DNA of 64,000 nt from Parendozoicomonas sp. Alg238-R29. GTDB lineage: Bacteria; Pseudomonadota; Gammaproteobacteria; Pseudomonadales; Endozoicomonadaceae. The notes beneath the pieces were generated by a model. That model was not told the DNA's origin, did not search any database, and saw only the letters and a program-made list of their open reading frames with translations. Below are positions 18,617 through 27,082 of this stretch, in pieces (within the stretch, counting starts at the first letter, position 1; each line of letters begins with the position of its first letter). The position numbers were made by a program, and so were the translations under genes. Where the stretch lies: the NCBI RefSeq assembly GCF_947331445.1, contig NZ_CAMZOG010000008.1:28944-92943 (forward strand). Reading direction: 5' to 3'.

Positions 18617-20416
18617 CTAATAACTGAGCAGCCAAACGACCTGATAGGGCTGTAAGGTAATTTCTTTAAGTGGTTCATCTGTTTTTTTATGGATCACTTC
18701 GCCGGAAACCAGATCAACCAACGCCTCTTTGTTCGCAAATTCTTTTGAAAAGCTGGTCATATCAACGGTCTGCATACCGGTTGTCACATTATGAACAGCC
18801 AATAGAATCCGGTTGTTATCACCTCGTCGTAGAATCGAAAACAAACCATGCTGAATATCCACTATTTCCTGTGGGCTATCCGGGTGAAAGCAGACTTCCG
18901 CACGGCGAGTTCTTAACAGTTGCTTCATTTTGCCAAAAACAACGGCGGATGTTGTTGTTGGGTTATTCAACTGTTCTTTTAGTTCAGATTGTTGCCACTT
19001 CTTGCGGTTGATAGAACGGGTGCGACCGGTTTCTTCTACCAGATCAAGATCATTTTCAGTGGCAAACAAGCTGTGAATGTAAACAGCAGGAATTCCTTTC
19101 ATGGCCAACATAATGGCCTGTGAGCAAATAAAGCGTTGAATTTGCCAAGTGTCCTCTCCTCGTCGGGTTCCTTTCATGGCATCAAACAACGAGATATTGA
19201 TTTCATAAGGCGCCTGCGAACCATCAGGCAGTGCTCGCATACTGACAAACCCACCAAAACGGTGCATAGTTTCTACCAGATCATCCACCTCCCGTTTTGG
19301 CACAATACCTTCAAGAGCCCGCAAGCCGATACCGTCATGGGATGCGGTAAAGTTCAGGGCTGTGCAGCCTTTCGGATACTCAGGCAACTGTTTTGCCCAT
19401 TTCACCAAATGTTCCGATGTTCCACGGTTTAAGGCGTGAAGAATAAGTGGTGGCAATGGGAACTGGTATACCATCTGGGCTTCATCACCATCCCCAAAAT
19501 ACGACAGATTCTCATCACTGGGCACATTGGTTTCTGTCAGCAGAATAGAGTCAGGGCGCATACATGACATAATCGCCCGCATGACTTTTACAACAGAATG
19601 AGTTTGCGGAAGATGTATACAGCTGGTGCCCGGTTCCTTCCATAAAAAAGCGATAGCATCCAGACGAATCAGTGATGCTCCCTGTTCCATGTAAAGAAGC
19701 AGTGTTCTGACCATCTCCAGCAACACTTCCGGGTTACGGAAGTTCAGGTCTATCTGATCCTTACTGAAAGTAGCCCAGACATGACGAATACCACGGCGAG
19801 TCCATACTGGTGCAAGCAGAGAGGAATTTCGTGGCCGAACAACCTGAGAAAGATCCTCCTCAGGTTCAGGTTCAACAAAGTAAGCGTTACCTGGTGGGTG
19901 GCCACTGACAAAATCAGCAAACCAGACACTATGTCGAGACACATGGTTGATCACCAAATCAGACATAAACCGGTACTCCCGACTTAAACGTCTAATGTCT
20001 TCCCAGTCGCCCAGCTCAGGGTCAACCATCCGGTAGTCAATCACGGAAAATCCATCGTCAGAGCTATAAGGGTAAAACGGCAAAATATGAAGGCTGCTGA
20101 AACAGTCACGCATGTGTTCTGCCATAAACTCAGACAATACACGCAAAGGCGGGGACGACGATTCCTGCATATTACACCGAACACTGTCTCCATAAGTGAT
20201 CAGCATGATATCGGTTTCATCCCATATCTGGTCATGCCCGTGGGGCACCACAGCCAGATGATCACTCACCAGAGCCAGTAATTGCTCAAGCACTTCACCA
20301 GCCCGGCTTGGATAAAGATGGCGCAGAAGTGGTGTTAATGTACGGGCCAGTGCACCTTCATCGTGCGCCCGGCAAAACTCCTGATTGCACACATATGTGA
20401 AATCACCCATCGCCAT
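18617..20416 (-). CDS. GH13 sugar phosphorylase (sucrose/glucosylglycerate phosphorylase type)
   Basis: 599 residues of the alpha-amylase superfamily, closest by pattern to GH13 subfamily 18. These enzymes split a glucoside with phosphate to give glucose 1-phosphate. The catalytic nucleophile is Asp253 in RLDAIAFLWKE, the acid/base Glu295 in LTETNVP, and the transition-state Asp361 in SHDGIGLR. There is no signal peptide, so it is cytoplasmic. Whether it acts on sucrose, sucrose 6-phosphate or glucosylglycerate cannot be decided by eye. It is divergent from galU, which would use the glucose 1-phosphate; that link is inferred. Confidence 0.82.
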   Translation of the reverse strand: MAMGDFTYVCNQEFCRAHDEGALARTLTPLLRHLYPSRAGEVLEQLLALVSDHLAVVPHGHDQIWDETDIMLITYGDSVRCNMQESSSPPLRVLSEFMAEHMRDCFSSLHILPFYPYSSDDGFSVIDYRMVDPELGDWEDIRRLSREYRFMSDLVINHVSRHSVWFADFVSGHPPGNAYFVEPEPEEDLSQVVRPRNSSLLAPVWTRRGIRHVWATFSKDQIDLNFRNPEVLLEMVRTLLLYMEQGASLIRLDAIAFLWKEPGTSCIHLPQTHSVVKVMRAIMSCMRPDSILLTETNVPSDENLSYFGDGDEAQMVYQFPLPPLILHALNRGTSEHLVKWAKQLPEYPKGCTALNFTASHDGIGLRALEGIVPKREVDDLVETMHRFGGFVSMRALPDGSQAPYEINISLFDAMKGTRRGEDTWQIQRFICSQAIMLAMKGIPAVYIHSLFATENDLDLVEETGRTRSINRKKWQQSELKEQLNNPTTTSAVVFGKMKQLLRTRRAEVCFHPDSPQEIVDIQHGLFSILRRGDNNRILLAVHNVTTGMQTVDMTSFSKEFANKEALVDLVSGEVIHKKTDEPLKEITLQPYQVVWLLSY

Positions 20417-20523
20417 AACCCTGAAATCTCTCTTTTACTCTGTATTCGCCAGTGTCAGCCAACGCAACTGGCACTTATTCTGCTTATAATACCCAGCAAT
20501 TTAGACAAGGAAGCGAACCTGCA

Positions 20524-21351
20524 ATGCTTAGTAAATGTCTTTTCCCTGTAGCTGGATACGGAACCCGATTCCTGCCTGCCACCAAATCCATGCCTAAGGA
20601 AATGATGCCTGTCGTTGACAAACCTCTTATCCAATACGCTGTTGAAGAGGCCATGAACGCAGGCATTCCGGATATGGGTTTTGTGACTGGTCGAACCAAA
20701 CGCGCCATAGAAGATCACTTCGATATCAATTATGAGCTGGAAAAAGAAATTGCTGGCAGCGGTAAAGAACAACGCCTTTCCAGCATCCGCGAACTGATGG
20801 CAGCCTGTACTTTCAGTTACACCCGCCAGAAACAAATGCAAGGACTCGGCCATGCCATCCTTACCGGCAAGACATTGGTAGGCGATAACCCCTTTGGCGT
20901 AATCCTGGCTGACGACCTTTGCATCAACCCGGAAGGTCAGGGTGTGCTGGCACAGATGGCAACACTGTTTAACCAGTTCCGTTGTACAATTGTAGCTGTG
21001 GAAGAAGTTCCTGAAGATGAAATTCACAAGTACGGTGTTATTGCTGGTGAGGCCATCAGTGACGATATTATCCGGGTCACCGACATGGTTGAAAAACCCG
21101 CCAAGGAAGACGCTCCCAGCAATCTCGCGGTTATCGGTCGTTATATTCTGACTCCGGATATTTTCGATATTATTGAAAACACGCCTCCAGGCAAAAATGG
21201 CGAAGTACAAATTACCGATGCCATTCTCACTCAGGCCAAACAGGGCTGTGTGCTGGCTTATCGCTTCAAAGGCCACCGCTTCGATTGCGGCAGTGTTCCA
21301 GGTTTTATTAATGCCACAAACTATGCCTACGAAAATCTGTTCAAAGGTTAG
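20524..21351 (+). CDS. galU: UTP-glucose-1-phosphate uridylyltransferase
   Basis: 275 residues. It makes UDP-glucose from glucose 1-phosphate and UTP. The nucleotide-binding start is LFPVAGYGTRFLPATKSMPK, followed by VVDKPLIQYAVEEA. Further on, ILADDLC holds the metal-binding aspartates, and KYGVI and MVEKP follow. The open frame runs back to 20452, but the family begins at the ATG at 20524, with AAGGA about 12 nt upstream. It is head to head with the GH13 phosphorylase (about 107 bp between starts) and is followed by a hairpin. Confidence 0.95.
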   Translation: MLSKCLFPVAGYGTRFLPATKSMPKEMMPVVDKPLIQYAVEEAMNAGIPDMGFVTGRTKRAIEDHFDINYELEKEIAGSGKEQRLSSIRELMAACTFSYTRQKQMQGLGHAILTGKTLVGDNPFGVILADDLCINPEGQGVLAQMATLFNQFRCTIVAVEEVPEDEIHKYGVIAGEAISDDIIRVTDMVEKPAKEDAPSNLAVIGRYILTPDIFDIIENTPPGKNGEVQITDAILTQAKQGCVLAYRFKGHRFDCGSVPGFINATNYAYENLFKG

Positions 21352-21391
21352 GGGCGTTCTCAATTAAGCATACGACTCAGTATGACTGCCA

Positions 21392-21416
21392 GTCATTGCT
21401 TGCATAAAGCAATGAC
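21392..21416 (+). terminator. Hairpin downstream of galU
   Basis: Perfect 10-bp stem (GTCATTGCTT / AAGCAATGAC) with a 5-nt loop, about 40 bp after the galU stop. No T tract follows, so termination would be weak; it could also be an operator for the nuclease gene downstream. Confidence 0.45.
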
Positions 21417-21504
21417 TCGCAACTCCCTCCTAAATTTTACAGTCGTTTAGCAAAACCCATCATCTCAGCCTACTTTGTAGACTCCCGCAGCTTGCTGCCC
21501 ATTG

Positions 21505-23574
21505 ATGGTTTGGATAATGCTTGCTCATCGTCGTTTTCTTGCCTCATCCCTTCTTGTCTTTGCACCATTTCTCAGCTCGCAACTGACCGCCCAAACAGCT
21601 CCCAGTATGAGTTGTGGCAGCTGCGCCACACTTATCAGTGAAATTCAGGGTAACGGTGGAACCAGCCCCTTGATCCCAGCCGGCGCAACGGAATCGCAGG
21701 AAGTTGTAATTGAAGCCGTTGTGACCGCAAACACGCCTGAAAGACTGAACGGCTTTTTCCTTCAAGAAGAAGTAGCCGATGAAGATGGTGATCCGGACAC
21801 ATCTGAAGGTCTCTTTATTTACGGGGAACGTTCAGAACTGAAAGTAGGAGACAAAGTGCGCGCCCGTGGAGTGATTCGGGAATTTTATGGCCAGACTCAG
21901 ATGGTGCTGAGTGAGGTCGCCGTATGTGGTGTTAATGCCCTCGGAGAAGTTAAAGCGGCAACCCCCAGTAAAGGGTTGGTGCTGCAAGAAATGGAAAAGT
22001 ATGAAGGCATGATGGTGAACTTCAGTGGTAGAAATACCCTGAGCGTTACCCGCAACTATAGCTTCGACTACAGCTCTTACCGAAACAATATGGAGGTGAG
22101 TCTGGGCGGGCCTCTCTTCAAACCAACACAGGTTCACCCTCCCCTTTCGGATGCGGCCATTGCTTTAGCGGAGGCAAACGACAAGAACCGGATGACTGTG
22201 ATTACAGATGGAAGTCAGACCAACGGACAGATCAGCTACTATCCCGCTTTCGGCCCTTATATTCATTACATAAGAGTGGGTGATTTCATCAGTGATATGA
22301 CCGGCGTTGTTGCCTACCGCTATGGTCGATACGAGTTGCTGCCAACCATGACTCTGGATACCTACGCCTTTCAACATAATTTTTCTCCCAGAGTTGCCTT
22401 TCCTTCTCCTCATACCCATGGAACTTTACGGGTAGCCAGTTTCAATGTGCTGAACTACTTCAACACTTTGATGCCGGATCACAAGGACAACCCTTTAGGA
22501 ACAAACCGGGGAGCGACAACGGAGAGAGAATTTCAGTTGCAACGGGATAAAATCGTAGAGGCTATTACACGTATTGATGCTGACATTATTGGCTTGATGG
22601 AAATAGAAAATAACGGTTTCGGAACTGGCAGCGCTATTAATGATCTGCTTACAACTGTGAACAGCCGCCTTCCCGCTTCGGAGCATTACGCCGCCGTTCG
22701 CACCTATGAATCCGGCACGGTAGGAACAGATGCCATTACTGTTGGGCTGGTTTATAAACCAAACCGCATTGTCTTGCAGGACAGTCTGCAAATCATTGCC
22801 ATGCCTGTACAGCAGTTCACCCTTACCAGCACAGATGATGAGGAAGTCAGTATTACGAAATCCATGCGCCCGACTCTGTTGCAAACGTTCAGAGATAAGT
22901 TTTCTGGTGATGCCGTGACTGTTGCAGTCAGCCACTTCAAATCCAAAGGTTCTATGTGTTACGAAGACTACATGGAATATGCCGACCCCGATGGCAAAAT
23001 CCCTCTCGATGGCACCCGTATCAAAAGGGGCAGCAAACCCACCGTTCCTGGATATCAGGATGACTTGCAGGGGAGCTGTAATGAATTTCGGGTTGCGGCA
23101 TCCAAACATCTGGGAGATCACCTGCAACGTATGAATTACCTGCTGACAGATAATGTGCTGTTAATTGGCGACTTTAACGCTTATGGGCAGGAAGACCCTG
23201 TTCGACTTCTGACTGGCGGAAAGTCTATGAAACAGCCAGTTACAACCTCATCAAACACAACAGTCAATTGCCGGGAAACTACACCTCAGACCCTTGATAA
23301 AGGTTTTGGCATGGTAAATCTCGCCACCAAAGAGCACGGCAGAAAAATATATTCCTATAGCTATGATGGTGAACTGGGTGCACTGGATCACGCTCTTGCC
23401 AACAAGACACTGGCAACCAAAGTGATAAATGTACAGGACTGGCATATCAATTCCGTAGAGAACACGCTGTTTGAGTATCCCGATAAATACTCAGGCGATC
23501 TGCCAAAAGATCTCGGCCCTTTCAGCGCATCAGATCATGATCCTATATTGATCGATATCGACTTTTATTTTTGA
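21505..23574 (+). CDS. ExeM/NucH-type secreted endonuclease
   Basis: About 689 residues. A signal peptide is followed near residues 50-150 by an OB-fold-like domain (EVVIEAVVTANTPERLNGFF). The endonuclease/exonuclease/phosphatase catalytic domain covers about 310-690. Its motifs are RVASFNVLNYF, IIGLMEIENNG, VSHFKSKG, IGDFNAYGQEDP and SASDHDP, giving the expected Asn, Glu, Asp and His residues. It probably degrades extracellular DNA for phosphate or biofilm remodelling. Three starts are close together (TTG 21502, ATG 21505, ATG 21517) and none has a good ribosome site, so the first residues are uncertain. Confidence 0.87.
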   Translation: MVWIMLAHRRFLASSLLVFAPFLSSQLTAQTAPSMSCGSCATLISEIQGNGGTSPLIPAGATESQEVVIEAVVTANTPERLNGFFLQEEVADEDGDPDTSEGLFIYGERSELKVGDKVRARGVIREFYGQTQMVLSEVAVCGVNALGEVKAATPSKGLVLQEMEKYEGMMVNFSGRNTLSVTRNYSFDYSSYRNNMEVSLGGPLFKPTQVHPPLSDAAIALAEANDKNRMTVITDGSQTNGQISYYPAFGPYIHYIRVGDFISDMTGVVAYRYGRYELLPTMTLDTYAFQHNFSPRVAFPSPHTHGTLRVASFNVLNYFNTLMPDHKDNPLGTNRGATTEREFQLQRDKIVEAITRIDADIIGLMEIENNGFGTGSAINDLLTTVNSRLPASEHYAAVRTYESGTVGTDAITVGLVYKPNRIVLQDSLQIIAMPVQQFTLTSTDDEEVSITKSMRPTLLQTFRDKFSGDAVTVAVSHFKSKGSMCYEDYMEYADPDGKIPLDGTRIKRGSKPTVPGYQDDLQGSCNEFRVAASKHLGDHLQRMNYLLTDNVLLIGDFNAYGQEDPVRLLTGGKSMKQPVTTSSNTTVNCRETTPQTLDKGFGMVNLATKEHGRKIYSYSYDGELGALDHALANKTLATKVINVQDWHINSVENTLFEYPDKYSGDLPKDLGPFSASDHDPILIDIDFYF

Positions 23575-23645
23575 ACCGGAAAAGAAATACAGCCCTGAAG
23601 AGTTCAAAAAATCTCCACCTGTGATTACTTTTTGCCTTAAACATC

Positions 23646-23673
23646 AGAAAAGCGGCTTATGAGCCGCTTTTCT
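23646..23673 (+). terminator. Terminator of the secreted nuclease gene
   Basis: Perfect 12-bp stem (AGAAAAGCGGCT / AGCCGCTTTTCT) with loop TATG, 70 bp past the stop. The stem itself supplies the T-rich end. Confidence 0.8.
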
Positions 23674-23769
23674 GCATTTTGCGTGACAGTTATCCACAAC
23701 CACTGTAATTTATGCTGCGAGTCCTTTTCCGCATTATAAAAACCAACAAGACTCGGTTCAGGGAGTGAA

Positions 23770-24252
23770 ATGGCTTTATCAAGACAGCAAATAAGAGATG
23801 CCGCTACAGAGCTGGCTATTAATGCTGGAGTACACGATCAGTTTCCTGTACCTCTGGAGCGTATTGCTGAATATCTTGATTACCAGTGCCTGCAATTTCT
23901 CCCCGACGATACCACCAACAAAATCTCCGGTGCGGTGAACCACCAGCAAAGAAAAATCTATGTAAATGGCGATGATCCCGCCAGACGTCAAATGTTTACC
24001 CTTGCCCACGAAATTGGTCATGTTGCATTGCATGGTGAGGTAGAAGGCAATTTTATCGATCACCGCAGCCCCGGCCCAAAAACACCAAAGGAGTTAGAGG
24101 CCGATATGTTCGCCAGCGAACTTTTAATGCCTGAATTCCACTTCCGTTCCAGCTGGTCGGAATGGGATGGCGTACCTTCCTTGATTGCCACAGTCTACGG
24201 CGTAAGCGAACAGGCAGTGAAAGTGCGTGCCAAGATTCTCAAGCTGAGATAA
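23770..24252 (+). CDS. ImmA/IrrE family metallo-endopeptidase
   Basis: 160 residues. The zinc-protease motif HEIGHVALHGE lies at about residues 80-90, and the downstream ELEADMFASELLMP supplies the third ligand glutamate. This is the ImmA/IrrE (DUF955) family, which typically cleaves a partner repressor. No helix-turn-helix repressor gene lies beside it, and the neighbour downstream is a small membrane protein 39 bp away, perhaps in the same transcript. AGGGAG is 7 nt before the ATG. Its substrate is unknown. Confidence 0.88.
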   Translation: MALSRQQIRDAATELAINAGVHDQFPVPLERIAEYLDYQCLQFLPDDTTNKISGAVNHQQRKIYVNGDDPARRQMFTLAHEIGHVALHGEVEGNFIDHRSPGPKTPKELEADMFASELLMPEFHFRSSWSEWDGVPSLIATVYGVSEQAVKVRAKILKLR

Positions 24253-24291
24253 ATAGCCCTGAACTAAAAGAATAAAAATAGGGAGCAAGGA

Positions 24292-24765
24292 GTGGCAACC
24301 ACCAGCACAGCCCAGAGGGATATAAGCAGCCAGCGGAATACAAGCAGCCAGTGGGATACAAGCAACAGTCCTGTGGATAACTCTGGTGAGGATATCTTCT
24401 CCACCCTTGAGAATCGTGTGCAACAGGTTCCTGTGGACTCTTTGAGCCTTCGAGCACAACAGGAAGCAATTGCTGACCTCCAAAAAGAGCAGTTAGCCTG
24501 GTCGAAATCCCGCCGCAGACATCGCAAGGAATTTGATAATAAAACCTTTAACCTATTGCGCTGGCAGGTTGGTTTTTTATCCTTGTTTGTGCTGCTTCAG
24601 GGTTTTGGTTTATGGGGCTTCAAACTGGATAACTGGGTATTTGGTATTTTTGTGAATGGCAGCCTGATTTATACATACGCCATTATAAAATACATCGCAT
24701 CCGATCTATTTAGTGGTCATGGCGATGTTTTGAAGTCGGATAAAGCAAGAGCGGATCAAGAATAA
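24292..24765 (+). CDS. Unknown small membrane protein with a repeat N-terminus
   Basis: 157 residues, no family recognised. It starts with GTG, with GGGAG 6 nt upstream. Residues 9-26 are three six-residue repeats (RDISSQ, RNTSSQ, WDTSNS) encoded by an 18-bp tandem repeat. A charged stretch at about 55-85 looks helical, and two hydrophobic segments follow near 91-110 and 115-138. The topology would place the polar N-terminus on one side of the inner membrane. It follows the ImmA-like gene by 39 bp. Confidence 0.65.
   Translation: MATTSTAQRDISSQRNTSSQWDTSNSPVDNSGEDIFSTLENRVQQVPVDSLSLRAQQEAIADLQKEQLAWSKSRRRHRKEFDNKTFNLLRWQVGFLSLFVLLQGFGLWGFKLDNWVFGIFVNGSLIYTYAIIKYIASDLFSGHGDVLKSDKARADQE
24316..24369 (+). 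repeat. Three copies of an 18-bp repeat
   Basis: Units begin at 24316, 24334 and 24352 and share the core ATACAAGCAGCCAG with some changes. They stay in frame with the host gene, so copy-number change alters protein length by six residues without breaking it. Confidence 0.75.
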
Positions 24766-24824
24766 TCAAAACATCCCCAGCTCAGATATCTTCCGGGTTC
24801 CCCTTGTCACTGAAATAGCGTTGG

Positions 24825-24856
24825 ATACCTGCCAATTCGGTTTGATTAGCAGGTAT
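24825..24856 (-). terminator. Weak hairpin between convergent genes
   Basis: ATACCTGC and GCAGGTAT form an 8-bp stem with a 16-nt loop between the ends of the repeat protein gene and nfeD. No T tract, so the terminator role is uncertain. Confidence 0.3.
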
Positions 24857-24870
24857 TAGTAAAGGCAAGA

Positions 24871-25326
24871 TCAGTCTTTATTGTGCTTAGTGATATGCAG
24901 GGTCATACCTTCGGAACCTGTAACAATAACAGTTGTTCCTGCGTCTAATGTTCTCTCAGCCTGAACTTTCCATTTGGTATCACCGATCTGGACGCGGCCA
25001 TGACCTCCGGGCAGATTCTGATCCAGCACAACAATACGCCCAACCATTTGGGCAGCCCGGTTATTTAATAAAGGCTCTTCACTGTTGTACCCGGGCTTAC
25101 GGAAAAGCACCCACCAGCCCAAGGTAAAGATAATTGTCGCAACACCAAAACAACCAAACTGCCAGGCCCATGACATATCAGGTAATAACCACAGAATCAG
25201 AGCCTGAAGTATCGCAGCAACAGCCGCACCGAGTAAAAAGCCACCAGCCCCCAGAGCTTCCAGCCCAAGAAGCAGAAAACACAGCACTACCCAGTGCCAT
25301 GGCTGAAGCTCTGTGAAAAGTTCCAT
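24871..25326 (-). CDS. NfeD-like membrane protein (short form)
   Basis: 151 residues. Two or three hydrophobic segments in the first 75 residues (WHWVVLCFLLLGLEALGAGG, then a second) are followed by the OB-fold domain with VGRIVVLDQNLPGGHGRVQI. Short NfeD proteins partner with SPFH proteins, and this one starts directly after the stop of qmcA, so the two are translated from one message. The role is in membrane microdomain quality control by family knowledge; nothing here shows the client. Confidence 0.85.
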   Translation of the reverse strand: MELFTELQPWHWVVLCFLLLGLEALGAGGFLLGAAVAAILQALILWLLPDMSWAWQFGCFGVATIIFTLGWWVLFRKPGYNSEEPLLNNRAAQMVGRIVVLDQNLPGGHGRVQIGDTKWKVQAERTLDAGTTVIVTGSEGMTLHITKHNKD

Positions 25327-25327
25327 A

Positions 25328-26245
25328 TCAGTTAGCCTTTCCTTTAGTTGTGGCTTCTCCCACTAACTCTTTAATACCTGCCAGTGATCCAATAACATTC
25401 CCTGCTTCCAAGGGCATCATGATTACTTTGCTATTTTCAGCACCACCAATATCTTTCAACGCTTCAACATACTTTTGCGCCACAAAGTAATTGATTGCTC
25501 TTGGGTCACCTTCAGCGATCGCCTTGGATACAACATCTGTCGCTTTACCTTCCGCTTCAGCCAATCGTTCACGAGCTTCGGCTTCACGCTTGGCAGCTTC
25601 AAGCTCACCTTCAGCTTTTAGAATTTGTGCTTGCTTCTCACCCTCGGCCACTTTAATTGCAGCTTCTCTGGAACCTTCGGCTTCCAGAATCTGAGCACGC
25701 TTTTCACGTTCTGCTTTCATCTGGCGGGCCATGGCATCAACAAGATCCTGAGGCGGTGAAATATCCCTGATTTCTATACGGGTTACTTTAATGCCCCACG
25801 GGTCAGTAGCCTCGTCAACCTTATCCAAAAGGCTTGCATTAATACGATCCCGGTTGGAAAGCATTTCATCCAATTCCATGGAACCGAGAACAGCACGAAT
25901 ATTAGTCATGACCAGGTTTTGCATAGCGCGCATCAGGTCATTCACTTCGTAGGACGCTTTTACTGAATCCTGAACCTGAAAAAAACACACAGCATCTGTG
26001 GTGACCTGCGCATTGTCGGAAGAGATCACTTCCTGAGGAGGGATATCCAGAACCTGCTCCATCATATTCTGCTTTCGGCCAACTCGGTCCACCATGGGTA
26101 TCAATATATTAACGCCAGGGTGAAGAACACGGGTAAATCGTCCTAAACGCTCAACCGTATAATTAAACCCCTGAGGTACGATCCTTACACCGGTTAGCAC
26201 CAGTACAGCTACCAGCACAACAAATACTATCGCTGTTACTTCCAT
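25328..26245 (-). CDS. qmcA: SPFH/Band 7 protein, QmcA type
   Basis: 305 residues. One N-terminal membrane segment ([20 protein letters not shown]) is followed by the band 7 domain ([15 protein letters not shown]) and a long Ala/Glu-rich coiled coil (about 205-270). It probably forms a membrane-attached oligomer with the NfeD partner. The open frame extends to 26335, but the ATG at 26245 has a perfect GGAGGAGA 5 nt upstream and gives the family's normal N-terminus. The upstream extension is therefore rejected. Confidence 0.92.
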   Translation of the reverse strand: MEVTAIVFVVLVAVLVLTGVRIVPQGFNYTVERLGRFTRVLHPGVNILIPMVDRVGRKQNMMEQVLDIPPQEVISSDNAQVTTDAVCFFQVQDSVKASYEVNDLMRAMQNLVMTNIRAVLGSMELDEMLSNRDRINASLLDKVDEATDPWGIKVTRIEIRDISPPQDLVDAMARQMKAEREKRAQILEAEGSREAAIKVAEGEKQAQILKAEGELEAAKREAEARERLAEAEGKATDVVSKAIAEGDPRAINYFVAQKYVEALKDIGGAENSKVIMMPLEAGNVIGSLAGIKELVGEATTKGKAN

Positions 26246-26367
26246 TTTTCTCCTCCCCTCATCTCTTCTGATATCAATCCTAAACACGACTGTAGCGCAG
26301 GGGGCGCCAACTGTTAATGGTTTCCCCGTACTCACAGAATCACGGAAGAGTTTACTACCATGCCACG

Positions 26368-26508
26368 ATGAGAGCCCCTGATACTACTCAAAACGATCCG
26401 TTAGAAAGTACATCAATAGAGACGTATACCGGTGATAGTAGTATGTATGATTTCCAGGATGCCGAACACGACCTGAAGCTGGCAGACGATCAGATTCTGT
26501 ATTCATAA
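26368..26508 (+). CDS. Possible small protein of unknown function
   Basis: A 46-residue acidic frame between the qmcA start and the DinB-like gene, about half of it Asp, Glu, Ser and Thr. It has no ribosome site and no known family. The 312-bp gap it lies in otherwise shows nothing. Treat as doubtful. Confidence 0.25.
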   Translation: MRAPDTTQNDPLESTSIETYTGDSSMYDFQDAEHDLKLADDQILYS

Positions 26509-26557
26509 GCAACAATAAGCTAGCCTGAAGGGATGTTTTTATTTTTCAGGGAAGCTC

Positions 26558-27082
26558 ATGCCACTTCAGCCTGCCGTTTCTGCTAACTGTGATAGTTTAT
26601 TTGCAATTAAAAACCAGCTTTCAGAACTCCCTGCCTCTCTTTACACCAAGAAACCAACGCTGACTGAAAGTTCAATTGGCGTTCATACCCGCCATATTCT
26701 TGAACATTACCAAATGCTGTTCACTGGGTTACCAGAAGGAATTATCTGTTACGACAACCGAGTGCGTAATGAGGTCATTGAGCGGTCTATATCATCAGCT
26801 TTATCAACACTGGATGGTATAACCAGCCACCTGCAAACCCTTACTAAAGTTGAGGACCAACACTTGGTACTGAAAACTGCAGTTGCAGGATATACAAATG
26901 ATCGATTATCTATAAATACGTCTCTGGTGCGAGAGTTAGCATTTATACACAGCCATACAATCCACCATCAGGCGATTATCTCTATGTTACTGAAGGCAGA
27001 ATCTATTCACGTTGCCAAAGACTTTGGTGTAGCCCCGGCAACATTACAGTTTCAAAGACAAACATTATCCAGTAACAGTTGA
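26558..27082 (+). CDS. DinB-superfamily helical protein
   Basis: 174 residues. Two histidine-rich helices match the DinB metal-binding pattern: VHTRHILEH near residues 42-50 and FIHSHTIHHQ near 129-138. Such proteins form four-helix bundles that bind a divalent metal; many act as thiol transferases or are uncharacterised. AGGGAAG is 7 nt before the ATG. The 3' end overlaps the convergent acyltransferase gene by 18 bp. The substrate cannot be named. Confidence 0.72.
   Translation: MPLQPAVSANCDSLFAIKNQLSELPASLYTKKPTLTESSIGVHTRHILEHYQMLFTGLPEGIICYDNRVRNEVIERSISSALSTLDGITSHLQTLTKVEDQHLVLKTAVAGYTNDRLSINTSLVRELAFIHSHTIHHQAIISMLLKAESIHVAKDFGVAPATLQFQRQTLSSNS

Noticed and set aside
20455..21363. Long minus-strand frame opposite galU
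   Set aside because: It covers the same bases as galU, codes no recognisable motif and has no ribosome site; it mirrors the codon bias of galU.
24825..24856. Strong terminator between the repeat protein gene and nfeD
   Set aside because: The stem is only 8 bp with a long loop and no T tract; kept only as a weak feature.
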